DNA of 14,242 bases from Anaerolineales bacterium (GTDB lineage: Bacteria > Chloroflexota > Anaerolineae > Promineifilales > Promineifilaceae). Made by a program: the position numbers and the translations under genes. The notes beneath the pieces are model-generated. The model did not search any database, was not told the DNA's origin, and saw only the letters and a list, made by a program, of their open reading frames with translations. Position 1 is the stretch's first letter. Each line of letters begins with the position of its first letter. Shown one piece after another: positions 6,466 through 12,814 of this stretch. The DNA lies in NCBI GenBank assembly GCA_020432595.1, contig JAGQGA010000068.1, forward strand, positions 1 through 14,242. Direction: 5' to 3'.

Positions 6466-8295
6466 ATGACTGCTCGTAAAGGTATTCTGTTTCTTTTTAT
6501 TGTCCTGGCGCTGGCCGCCTGTAACCCCCAAACTGTTGAAGTTACCCGCGTTGTTACCATTCTCGAAGAAAGCGAACCGATTGAGGTCACTCGTGTGGTT
6601 GAAGTTGTGCTACCGGGCGAAACCATTGTGCAGGAATTACTCGTTACCCCACGCGGCCGGGGCGAAATGCTAACGCTGCTCTATTGGCAATTCCCTGATC
6701 ATCTCAACCCCTATCAAGCTGGGGCTACCCCACTCGACCCTTCGGTGCTGGTGCTGGAACCACTGGCACGGTATGACGAAGGGGGGCAGCTTATCCCCTG
6801 GCTGGCAGAAGCTATCCCCACGGTAGAGGCTGGCACGTTGGCAGCCGATGGCACCAGCATTACCTGGAAGCTGCGAAATGACATTTTCTGGTCAGACGGC
6901 AACCCGTTAACGACCGACGATGTGGCGTTTACGGCCGATTTTTGCCGCAACCCCGACAACGAATGTGTGCAAGCACCGCTGTTCGCGCTGGTTGAATCGG
7001 TGGAAGTAGTTGACCCACTAACCGTAACCATTCACTTTACTGAGCCACAGGCTGATCCCTATAACCCGTTTGTAGGAGCGGCTTCACCTGTGCTGCAAAA
7101 GATTCAATATGAGGAATGTTTGCAGGATGCAGAAAATGGGTGTGACAAAACCAATCGCAAGCCAGTTGGGACAGGGCCGTATGTGGTCAGCAATTTTAAG
7201 AAGGGAGAAACGGCCGTTTTTACCCCCAACGAATTTTTCCGCGACCCATTCCGCCCCTATTTTAGCGAAATCACCATCAGCAGTGCCTACAATGCCACCA
7301 CTGCTGCCAGTGCCGTGCTAGAAACCGGCGAAGCCGACTTTGCTTGGAACGTCCAAGTAGAGCCACAAATTTTGCACCAGTTAGCACAGCAAGGGTTGGG
7401 ACATGTCGAAACGACGTATGGCTCCTGCGTCGAGCGGCTAACCATCAACCTGACTAACCCCGACCCGGCACTGGGCGAACTGCGCTCAGTTTGGTCGGCA
7501 GAGGCACCCAACCCACACCCGTTTTTAGCGGAAACGGCCGTTCGCCAAGCCCTCTCCCTCGCCATTGACCGCCATACCCTCATCAACCAAGTCTATGGCG
7601 ACTCGGCTCAAATAAGCTGCAACCTTATTCCCGCCCCCGGTCCCTTCGCTTCTCCCAACAACAGCAGTTGCTTTAGTGCCAACGTCACTGCCGCCAACGC
7701 CCTGCTTGATGAAGCAGGCATCCGTGACCTGAACCGCGATGGCGTGCGCGAAAGCAACGGCGTGCCGCTGCGTATCCTGCTCCAGGCCGCCACTAACCCC
7801 ACCCAGCAAACCATTCAAAGCCAAATCCAGGCCGACTGGGCTGCCATTGGCGTTGCCACCGACCTGCAAGACACGTCGGCCGACAAGCTGTTTAGCACCA
7901 AACCCGACGAAGAAAGCAGCTACACCCACTTCTACGCTGACGTGGCGCTCTTTACCGACTGCTTTGCGGGCACCAACCCCACCGACCATATGCAGCAGTG
8001 GACGTGTGCCGAAATCCCCACCCCAGAAAACCAATGGCAGGGACGCAACGTGGCTCGCTACTGCAACCCCGCCTATGATGAATTGGCCGGGCAGCTTGCC
8101 GCCGCCACGAGCCGCGACCAACAGGCACAGCTCGTACAGCAGCTCAACGACCTGCTGGTGCAAGACGGCATCGTGATTCCGCTGGTGCAACGCGGCGTTG
8201 TTTCTGTCCACGCCAACAACCTGCTCGGCGTGCGCCCCAACACATGGGACTCTGACCTGTGGAATATTGGCGACTGGGTGAGAACCATTCGGTAA
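6466..8295 (+). CDS. ABC transporter solute-binding lipoprotein, family 5 (peptide/nickel type)
   Basis: This 609-residue extracytoplasmic binding protein belongs to the DppA/OppA class. The signal peptide ends in a lipobox, LAAC, with Cys19 lipid-anchored; GGAG lies five bases before ATG 6466. An in-frame GTG at 6436 would add ten residues ahead of the signal peptide and is less likely. After the Cys comes a linker with two EVTRVV motifs, a style common in Chloroflexota lipoproteins. The family core follows: LEPLARYDEGGQLIPWLAE, then WKLRNDIFWSDGNPLTTDDV, GTGPYVV, AVRQALSLAIDR, and a C-terminal LLGVRPN. The mature part has ten further Cys residues, an even number. No permease or importer ATPase gene lies beside it, so its transporter is elsewhere or was lost. 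Its stop codon lies in the first unit of the heptamer array. The ligand is unknown. Confidence 0.9.
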   Translation: MTARKGILFLFIVLALAACNPQTVEVTRVVTILEESEPIEVTRVVEVVLPGETIVQELLVTPRGRGEMLTLLYWQFPDHLNPYQAGATPLDPSVLVLEPLARYDEGGQLIPWLAEAIPTVEAGTLAADGTSITWKLRNDIFWSDGNPLTTDDVAFTADFCRNPDNECVQAPLFALVESVEVVDPLTVTIHFTEPQADPYNPFVGAASPVLQKIQYEECLQDAENGCDKTNRKPVGTGPYVVSNFKKGETAVFTPNEFFRDPFRPYFSEITISSAYNATTAASAVLETGEADFAWNVQVEPQILHQLAQQGLGHVETTYGSCVERLTINLTNPDPALGELRSVWSAEAPNPHPFLAETAVRQALSLAIDRHTLINQVYGDSAQISCNLIPAPGPFASPNNSSCFSANVTAANALLDEAGIRDLNRDGVRESNGVPLRILLQAATNPTQQTIQSQIQADWAAIGVATDLQDTSADKLFSTKPDEESSYTHFYADVALFTDCFAGTNPTDHMQQWTCAEIPTPENQWQGRNVARYCNPAYDELAGQLAAATSRDQQAQLVQQLNDLLVQDGIVIPLVQRGVVSVHANNLLGVRPNTWDSDLWNIGDWVRTIR

Positions 8296-8360
8296 TCGGT
8301 AATCAGTAATCGGTAATCAGTGTTCAGTCTGGTTACTGATTACCGATTACTGACCACTGA
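8291..8360. repeat. Ten-heptamer hairpin array between convergent genes (likely bidirectional terminator)
   Basis: Seventy bases divide cleanly into ten heptamers. They begin GGTAATC, GGTAATC, AGTAATC, GGTAATC, then AGTGTTC and AGTCTGG, and return as TTACTGA, TTACCGA, TTACTGA, CCACTGA. The two halves contain a perfect 19-bp inverted repeat (8303-8321 with 8335-8353) around a 13-base loop. The array sits at the convergent ends of the lipoprotein and exporter genes, where a hairpin on both strands would stop both transcripts. The TAA of the lipoprotein (8293-8295) is inside unit 1. The TAA of the exporter (complement of 8347-8349) is inside unit 9. Confidence 0.85.
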
Positions 8361-10152
8361 TCACTTCATAATCCGGCGACTGATGGCGGAAATAAGTTTC
8401 ATACAGGTCAGCATAATGCCCACCGGCCGCCATCAGCGCCTCGTGGCTCCCTTCCTCAATAATCTCCCCCTGGCTTAAAACAATAATTCGGTCAGCGTTG
8501 CGAATGGTCGAGAGGCGATGGGCAATGACAATGGCCGTGCGCTGTTGCAGCACCGTATCCAGACTTTCCTGAATTTGCGCTTCAGTCACGGGGTCAATGC
8601 TGGCCGTGGCCTCATCCAAAATGATGATCGCTGGCTCTTTGAGCAGCACCCGCGCCAGTGCCACCAACTGCCGCTGCCCCATCGAAAGTGCCTGCCCACC
8701 TTCCCCCACGTCGCTATCCAGCCCATTGGGCAATGCTTCCACCCATTCGCCCCAGCCAATTTGATTAGCAACGGCCGTTACCGCCTCGTCCCTCGCCTCC
8801 GGCACCGCATAGCGAATGTTGTCGGCCACCGTGCCGGAAAAAAGAAACGGCGTTTGCGGCACCACCCCCAACTGCCGCCGGTAGCTGGGCAAGTCAAAGC
8901 TGCGAATGTCGTAACCGTCAATGAGCAGTTGCCCCGCTTGGAACTCATAAAACCGCGCCACCAGCTTGCCCAGGCTCGATTTGCCCGCCCCGGTGTGACC
9001 GACCAGGGCCACTGTTTCTCCAGCTTCGATGGTCAGACTAAAATCACGCAGCACTTGCTCTTGCTCGGTATAGCGAAAATCTACGTCTTGGAAGGCAATA
9101 CGGCCGTTTAAGCGTGGGGGTTGAAAAACGGCCGTTTGCACCACCCTCGGCTCCGCATCCATGAGAGAAAATACCCGCTCGCTCGATGACAACCCCAGTT
9201 GAAACTGGCTCCAAAACGAGGCAATCCCCGTCAGTGGGAACCAAAAAACGGCAATCGCTTGCAAAAAGAGAAACCAATCCCCCGCCGACACCTCTCCTGC
9301 CAGCGCGCCGCTGCCGCCAAAATAAATCATCGCCACCGTGCCCAATCCAGCCACCAGCAGCAGCAGCGGGAAGACCGCGCTAAACACCAACCCCTGCCGC
9401 AGCGTCACCTGATAGGACTGCTCGTTTACCTCGTCAAACTCATCATAAATCATCTGCTCGCGGCGAAAATTTTTGGCAACGGAGATACCGCTAATTGTTT
9501 CCTGCAAATGGGCATTGACCACCGCCAACGCTCGCTGCGCCTGCCGTGTCGTCAGCCGCGCCATGTGGCGGAACCCCAACGCTACCAGCACAATCAGTGG
9601 CGTGATAGCTAAGGCCCAGAGTGCCAGCCGCACGTTGATGGAAAACAAAATGGCGAGAATGAACAGTACCATCAAAATTTGGCTAAACAGGTTGAGGGTC
9701 AGCGTGACAACGGTGGCAAAATCTTGCGTGTCGGACGTGACGCGGCTGACGATGCGGCCGGATGGGTTTTCGTCATAAAACGACATATCCCGCGCCATCA
9801 CCGCCTGAAACACATCTTCACGCAGGTTAAAGACAACATACCCCACCGCACGAGCCGTATACCATTGGCGCAAAAAGTTAAATGTCCACGACAGCCCACC
9901 CGCTAACAAAATCCCTCCCACCAGCAGCAAGATAGTACGCCTATTCAGCGATTCGCTCAGGGCATCTACCCCCCGCGACAGAATAAGTGGATACGCCGCA
10001 TCCATCACGGCGCTGAGGCAAATCAACCCTGCCACCAGCATCATGCTGCGCCGCTGAGGTCGAAAGTAACCAACAATCCGTTTGATCAGTTCGCGGTCTT
10101 CATAGCTGCGGTCAAAGGCATCCGCTTCCAGACCGTCCATAATAAAGCCCAT
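8347..10152 (-). CDS. ABC exporter, fused permease and ATPase (ABCB/MsbA-like)
   Basis: This 601-residue half-transporter is expected to work as a dimer in the inner membrane. The N-terminal domain (about 25-320) has six predicted helices of the type I exporter fold, including GYVVFNLREDVFQAVMARDMSFYDENPSGRI split around 104-133. The ATPase domain (from about 352) has Walker A GHTGAGKS (385-392), Q-loop Gln433, signature LSMGQ (489-493; the second Gly of LSGGQ is Met), Walker B IIILDE with catalytic Glu514, and switch His545 in IVIAHRLSTI. AGGAG lies about seven bases before ATG 10152. It faces the lipoprotein gene tail to tail. It is an exporter, so it does not power that binding protein. 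The substrate (lipid, drug or peptide) cannot be told. The final residues VISGQ and the stop are coded inside the heptamer array. Confidence 0.93.
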   Translation of the reverse strand: MGFIMDGLEADAFDRSYEDRELIKRIVGYFRPQRRSMMLVAGLICLSAVMDAAYPLILSRGVDALSESLNRRTILLLVGGILLAGGLSWTFNFLRQWYTARAVGYVVFNLREDVFQAVMARDMSFYDENPSGRIVSRVTSDTQDFATVVTLTLNLFSQILMVLFILAILFSINVRLALWALAITPLIVLVALGFRHMARLTTRQAQRALAVVNAHLQETISGISVAKNFRREQMIYDEFDEVNEQSYQVTLRQGLVFSAVFPLLLLVAGLGTVAMIYFGGSGALAGEVSAGDWFLFLQAIAVFWFPLTGIASFWSQFQLGLSSSERVFSLMDAEPRVVQTAVFQPPRLNGRIAFQDVDFRYTEQEQVLRDFSLTIEAGETVALVGHTGAGKSSLGKLVARFYEFQAGQLLIDGYDIRSFDLPSYRRQLGVVPQTPFLFSGTVADNIRYAVPEARDEAVTAVANQIGWGEWVEALPNGLDSDVGEGGQALSMGQRQLVALARVLLKEPAIIILDEATASIDPVTEAQIQESLDTVLQQRTAIVIAHRLSTIRNADRIIVLSQGEIIEEGSHEALMAAGGHYADLYETYFRHQSPDYEVISGQ

Positions 10153-10173
10153 TTTTCTCTCCTGTTATCCGGT

Positions 10174-10374
10174 ATGGATTTTGAATTTCGTTTGTTCTCA
10201 GTTACGATCCAGGTTATGGATCACACTTTTCGTGACCTGCTGCTGGCAGGTCTAATTCTCTTTATTTTACTTATTTTACCCGGTCTCATCCCGATTTGGC
10301 ACCTCGGCTACAGCATGGCAGCGGCGGTGGTGCTAGGTTTGGTAGCGTTGTGGGCAGGAAGAAACGGCCGTTAA
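10174..10374 (+). CDS. Small two-helix membrane protein
   Basis: This is a 66-residue hydrophobic protein with two likely membrane helices (about 22-40 and 47-61), separated by a short IPIWHLGYS turn and ending in Arg-Asn-Gly-Arg. The family is not recognised. It starts only 21 bases from the divergent exporter start and ends 26 bases before the metallo-hydrolase ATG, so it may lead that transcript. No ribosome site precedes ATG 10174; ATG 10216 (52 residues) is an alternative just after a promoter-like sequence. Its last three sense codons and the stop are formed by an AACGGCCGTT palindrome (10363-10372). It could be a chance open frame, but the hydrophobic pattern and tight spacing favour a real gene. 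Confidence 0.5.
   Translation: MDFEFRLFSVTIQVMDHTFRDLLLAGLILFILLILPGLIPIWHLGYSMAAAVVLGLVALWAGRNGR
10181..10208 (+). promoter_or_regulatory. Possible promoter giving a leaderless start at 10216
   Basis: TTGAAT (10181-10186) and TACGAT (10203-10208) are spaced by 16 bases, each matching four of six consensus bases. Transcription would start close to ATG 10216, implying a leaderless message for the 52-residue form of the small membrane protein. The matches are weak and lie within the longer reading of that gene. Confidence 0.2.
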
Positions 10375-10400
10375 TCTCCCATCCCCCTGTGCATACCCGC

Positions 10401-10994
10401 ATGACTTCCCGCTCATCCCCCGTCACCATTGTCAACGTTGGCTACCGTTCAACCAACTACTGGGTTATCAGCAACGGCCGTTCCCGCCTATTGGTTGACA
10501 TCGGCTGGCCCGGCACGCTTGGCACCATGAAAGCCAACCTCAAAAAAATGGACATTCCCCTGCGCGAAATTCGCTACGCCCTCGCCACTCATTACCACAT
10601 TGACCACGCTGGCCTGGGCGAAGAACTCAAGCGTGAAGGCGTGCCTTTGTTGGTAGTGGATATTCAGGAAACGGCCGTTTCCGTCATGAAGCAATGGACA
10701 AAACCCCACGATAACTACGTCGAAATCACCCCCCACGGCAACGTTGTCATCACCTTGGCCCAAAGCCGACAGCTTTTGCGCGACATCGGCATTGCTGGTG
10801 AAATCCTGCCCACCCCCGGCCACTCCGACCACTGCGTTTCGCTCCTCCTCGACGATGGCTCCGTCTTCACCGGCGACCTGCCGCCCGAACAGTTTGCCTT
10901 TGACAATCCCGTTGCCCTGGCAAGCTGGCAGCAGCTACGTGAACGGGGTGCAGCGCGAGTATATCCGGCCCACGGACCAATCCGAACAATGTGA
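10401..10994 (+). CDS. Metallo-beta-lactamase-fold hydrolase
   Basis: This 197-residue soluble hydrolase has a two-metal MBL-fold site. ATHYHIDHAGL gives the HxHxDH motif (His64, His66, Asp68, His69), TPGHSDH gives the next His, FTGDL gives the bridging Asp, and YPAHG gives the last His. The N-terminal strand pattern (VTIVNVGYRSTNYWVISN) is typical of this fold. It is shorter than glyoxalase II and lacks its C-terminal domain, so the substrate is open; thioesters, phosphodiesters and lactones are all hydrolysed by relatives. ATG 10401 is chosen because residues before it are not MBL-like, although GTG 10389 is in frame; neither has a ribosome site. Being upstream of the acyl-CoA genes on the same strand, it could act on a thioester, but the 119-base gap makes co-transcription uncertain. 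Confidence 0.85.
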   Translation: MTSRSSPVTIVNVGYRSTNYWVISNGRSRLLVDIGWPGTLGTMKANLKKMDIPLREIRYALATHYHIDHAGLGEELKREGVPLLVVDIQETAVSVMKQWTKPHDNYVEITPHGNVVITLAQSRQLLRDIGIAGEILPTPGHSDHCVSLLLDDGSVFTGDLPPEQFAFDNPVALASWQQLRERGAARVYPAHGPIRTM

Positions 10995-11040
10995 TAAAAT
11001 AGCGACCAACTCTTCTCATCACAGAGGATATACCAATTCA

Positions 11041-11084
11041 TCTTTTTCTTCTCTTTCTTTGCGCCCTCTACGAACTCTGCGGTT
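11041..11084. repeat. Degenerate period-9 intergenic element
   Basis: A pyrimidine-rich stretch repeats roughly every nine bases: CTCTTTCTTT, GCGCCCTCT, ACGAACTCT, GCGGTTCCA. It lies between the metallo-hydrolase stop (10994) and the carboxyltransferase start (11114), and is flanked by direct copies of CCAATTC (11033-11039 and 11085-11091). There is no inverted second arm, unlike the heptamer arrays. A TGATAAAAT around the upstream stop (10992-11000) could be a -10 element. Confidence 0.45.
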
Positions 11085-11113
11085 CCAATTCTGAAAACAA
11101 GCGTGACACCAAC

Positions 11114-12730
11114 ATGGCAATTTTTAACTCCCAAATCTCCACCAACAGCGACACCTTTGCCCAAAACCGGCGCGGCATGTTGGCACTCATTGAGCAAATG
11201 CGGCAGCTTGAAGCCCGCGCCGAACAAGCGTCGGCCAAATCAAAAGAGCGATTTGACAAGCGCGGCCAGCTTTTGCCCCGCGAACGGCTGGCGCGGCTGC
11301 TCGACCCCGGCACCCCGTTTTTGGAAATTGGCAACATGGCGGGCTATTTGCGCGACAGCGACAACCGCGACCGCTCCATTCCCGGTGCTGGAGTCATTGC
11401 TGGCATTGGCTTTGTCAGCGGCGTTCGCGCCATGATTGTTGCCACCGATAGCGGCATCAACGCCGGAGCCATCACCGAAATTGGCGGGGCGAAAATGACC
11501 CGCTGCCAGGACATTGCCCTGGAAAACAAGCTGCCGTTTATCCATCTGGTCGAAAGCGCGGGAGCCAATTTATTGGAATACCGAGTACAGCTATTTATTC
11601 AGGGCGGAGCGTTGTTCCAAAAGTTTGCCAAGCTCAGTGCGGCCGGCTGCCCTGTCATCACCGTGCTGCATGGGTCGTCCACGGCCGGCGGTGCCTACAT
11701 GCCCGGCATGAGCGACATTGTGATTGGGGTGCGCGGGCGGGGACAGGCGTTTTTGGCCGGGCCACCGCTGGTGCGTGCCGCCACCGGCGAAATTGCCGAA
11801 GCCGAGGCGCTGGGCGGGGCGGAAATGCACGCCACCATTTCGGGGCTGGTGGAATATTTGGCCGAAAACGACGGTGACGGCATTCGGCTGGCGCGGGAAG
11901 TGGTTGCCAAGCTCAATTGGGAAGCCGTGGATGGCAAGTTGTCTACCTTTTCCCCACCGCGCTATGACCCCGACGAAATTGCGGGCATCGTGCCGCTGGA
12001 TTATCGGCAGCCATACGATGTCAAGGAAGTGCTTGCTCGGCTGGTGGATGGCTCTGACCTGCTGGAGTTCAAAAGCCGGTATGGGAGCCAAACGGTGTGT
12101 GTGCAGGCCAGCGTGCATGGAATGCCGTGCGCTTTCATCGGCAACAACGGCCCGATTGACCCCGATGGGGCAACTAAGGTGACGCACTTTATCCAACTGT
12201 GCTGCCAAGCCAACACGCCGTTGATTTTTTTGCAAAACACGACGGGCTATATGGTGGGCACGGCGTATGAGCAGAGCGGGATGATTAAACACGGCTCGAA
12301 GATGATTCAGGCGGTGTCGAACGCCACCGTGCCGCGCCTGACGCTGATGATTGGGGCCAGTTTTGGGGCGGGCAACTATGGGATGTGTGGCCGCGCCTAT
12401 AACCCGCGTTTTTTGTTTAGCTGGCCGAATGCGGTGACGGGGGTGATGGGGGGTGAACAGGCGGCAATGACGATGCGGCTGGTGATGGAGGCGAGCGCGG
12501 CGCGGCGCGGGCAGACGATTGAGCCAGCGATTTTGGCGGCGCAGGAGCAGCAGATTATTGACCATTTTAACAGTCAGTCGGATGCGTTTTTTACCTCTGG
12601 CTGGCTGCTGGACGATGGCCTGATTGACCCGCGTGACAGTCGGAAGGTGCTGGCATTTTTGCTGGCAACGGTGCGCGAGGGGGAGAAACGGCCGTTATTT
12701 CCCAATACATTTGGGGTGGCGAGGATGTAA
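11114..12730 (+). CDS. Acyl-CoA carboxylase carboxyltransferase (beta) subunit, methylcrotonyl/geranyl-CoA type (LiuB/AtuC-like)
   Basis: This 538-residue subunit transfers carboxyl from carboxybiotin to an acyl-CoA, working with the biotin carboxylase coded two genes downstream. Two crotonase-like halves are present. The N-terminal half has the CoA-side oxyanion motif SSTAGGAYMPGMSD (188-201). The C-terminal half has FLQNTTGYMVG (372-382) and ASFGAGNYGMCGRAY (415-429) followed by PRFLFSWPN. GNYGMCGRAY and the KHGSKM segment separate methylcrotonyl/geranyl-CoA subunits from propionyl- and acetyl-CoA ones. The length fits the family. No ribosome site is visible before ATG 11114. The following hydratase and biotin carboxylase reproduce the liuB-liuC-liuD order of leucine/isovalerate degradation; the terpene (atu) pathway is the alternative. 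One AACGGCCGTT at the 3' end codes Lys-Arg-Pro. Confidence 0.92.
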   Translation: MAIFNSQISTNSDTFAQNRRGMLALIEQMRQLEARAEQASAKSKERFDKRGQLLPRERLARLLDPGTPFLEIGNMAGYLRDSDNRDRSIPGAGVIAGIGFVSGVRAMIVATDSGINAGAITEIGGAKMTRCQDIALENKLPFIHLVESAGANLLEYRVQLFIQGGALFQKFAKLSAAGCPVITVLHGSSTAGGAYMPGMSDIVIGVRGRGQAFLAGPPLVRAATGEIAEAEALGGAEMHATISGLVEYLAENDGDGIRLAREVVAKLNWEAVDGKLSTFSPPRYDPDEIAGIVPLDYRQPYDVKEVLARLVDGSDLLEFKSRYGSQTVCVQASVHGMPCAFIGNNGPIDPDGATKVTHFIQLCCQANTPLIFLQNTTGYMVGTAYEQSGMIKHGSKMIQAVSNATVPRLTLMIGASFGAGNYGMCGRAYNPRFLFSWPNAVTGVMGGEQAAMTMRLVMEASAARRGQTIEPAILAAQEQQIIDHFNSQSDAFFTSGWLLDDGLIDPRDSRKVLAFLLATVREGEKRPLFPNTFGVARM

Positions 12731-12734
12731 AAAG

Positions 12735-12803
12735 GGGGACTGGAGATTGGAGATTGGAGATTGATGAAGGTTCACAATCTCTAATCTCTAATCCCCAATC
12801 TCT
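12735..12803. repeat. Heptamer hairpin array between carboxyltransferase and hydratase genes
   Basis: GGGGACT and three GGAGATT copies (12735-12762) are followed by a 13-base spacer. Then come AATCTCT, AATCTCT, AATCCCC and AATCTCT (12776-12803). The right half is complementary to the left, with G-U pairs at the mismatched places, so the transcript would fold into a hairpin of about 28 pairs. It begins five bases after the carboxyltransferase stop and ends 11 bases before the hydratase ATG, leaving no ordinary ribosome site between. Its layout matches the arrays at 8291 and 13605, although the unit sequence differs. Confidence 0.85.
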
Positions 12804-12814
12804 CATCTCAAGTT

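Noticed and set aside
7525..8211. Open frame of 228 codons antisense to the lipoprotein gene
   Set aside because: It is a composition-driven shadow of a C-rich coding strand, with no recognisable motif.
8291..8360. Heptamer arrays as CRISPR or insertion-sequence ends
   Set aside because: The units are 7 bases with no unique spacers, no cas genes or transposase are near, and the arrays fold on themselves.
6466..10152. Lipoprotein and ABC gene as one importer system
   Set aside because: The ABC protein is a fused type I exporter and is convergent with the lipoprotein, separated by a terminator-like array.
11591..12565. Long open frame (324 codons) antisense to the carboxyltransferase gene
   Set aside because: It lies wholly opposite a clearly recognised gene, is rich in His, Arg and Pro as expected of a shadow frame, and has no ribosome site or recognisable domain.
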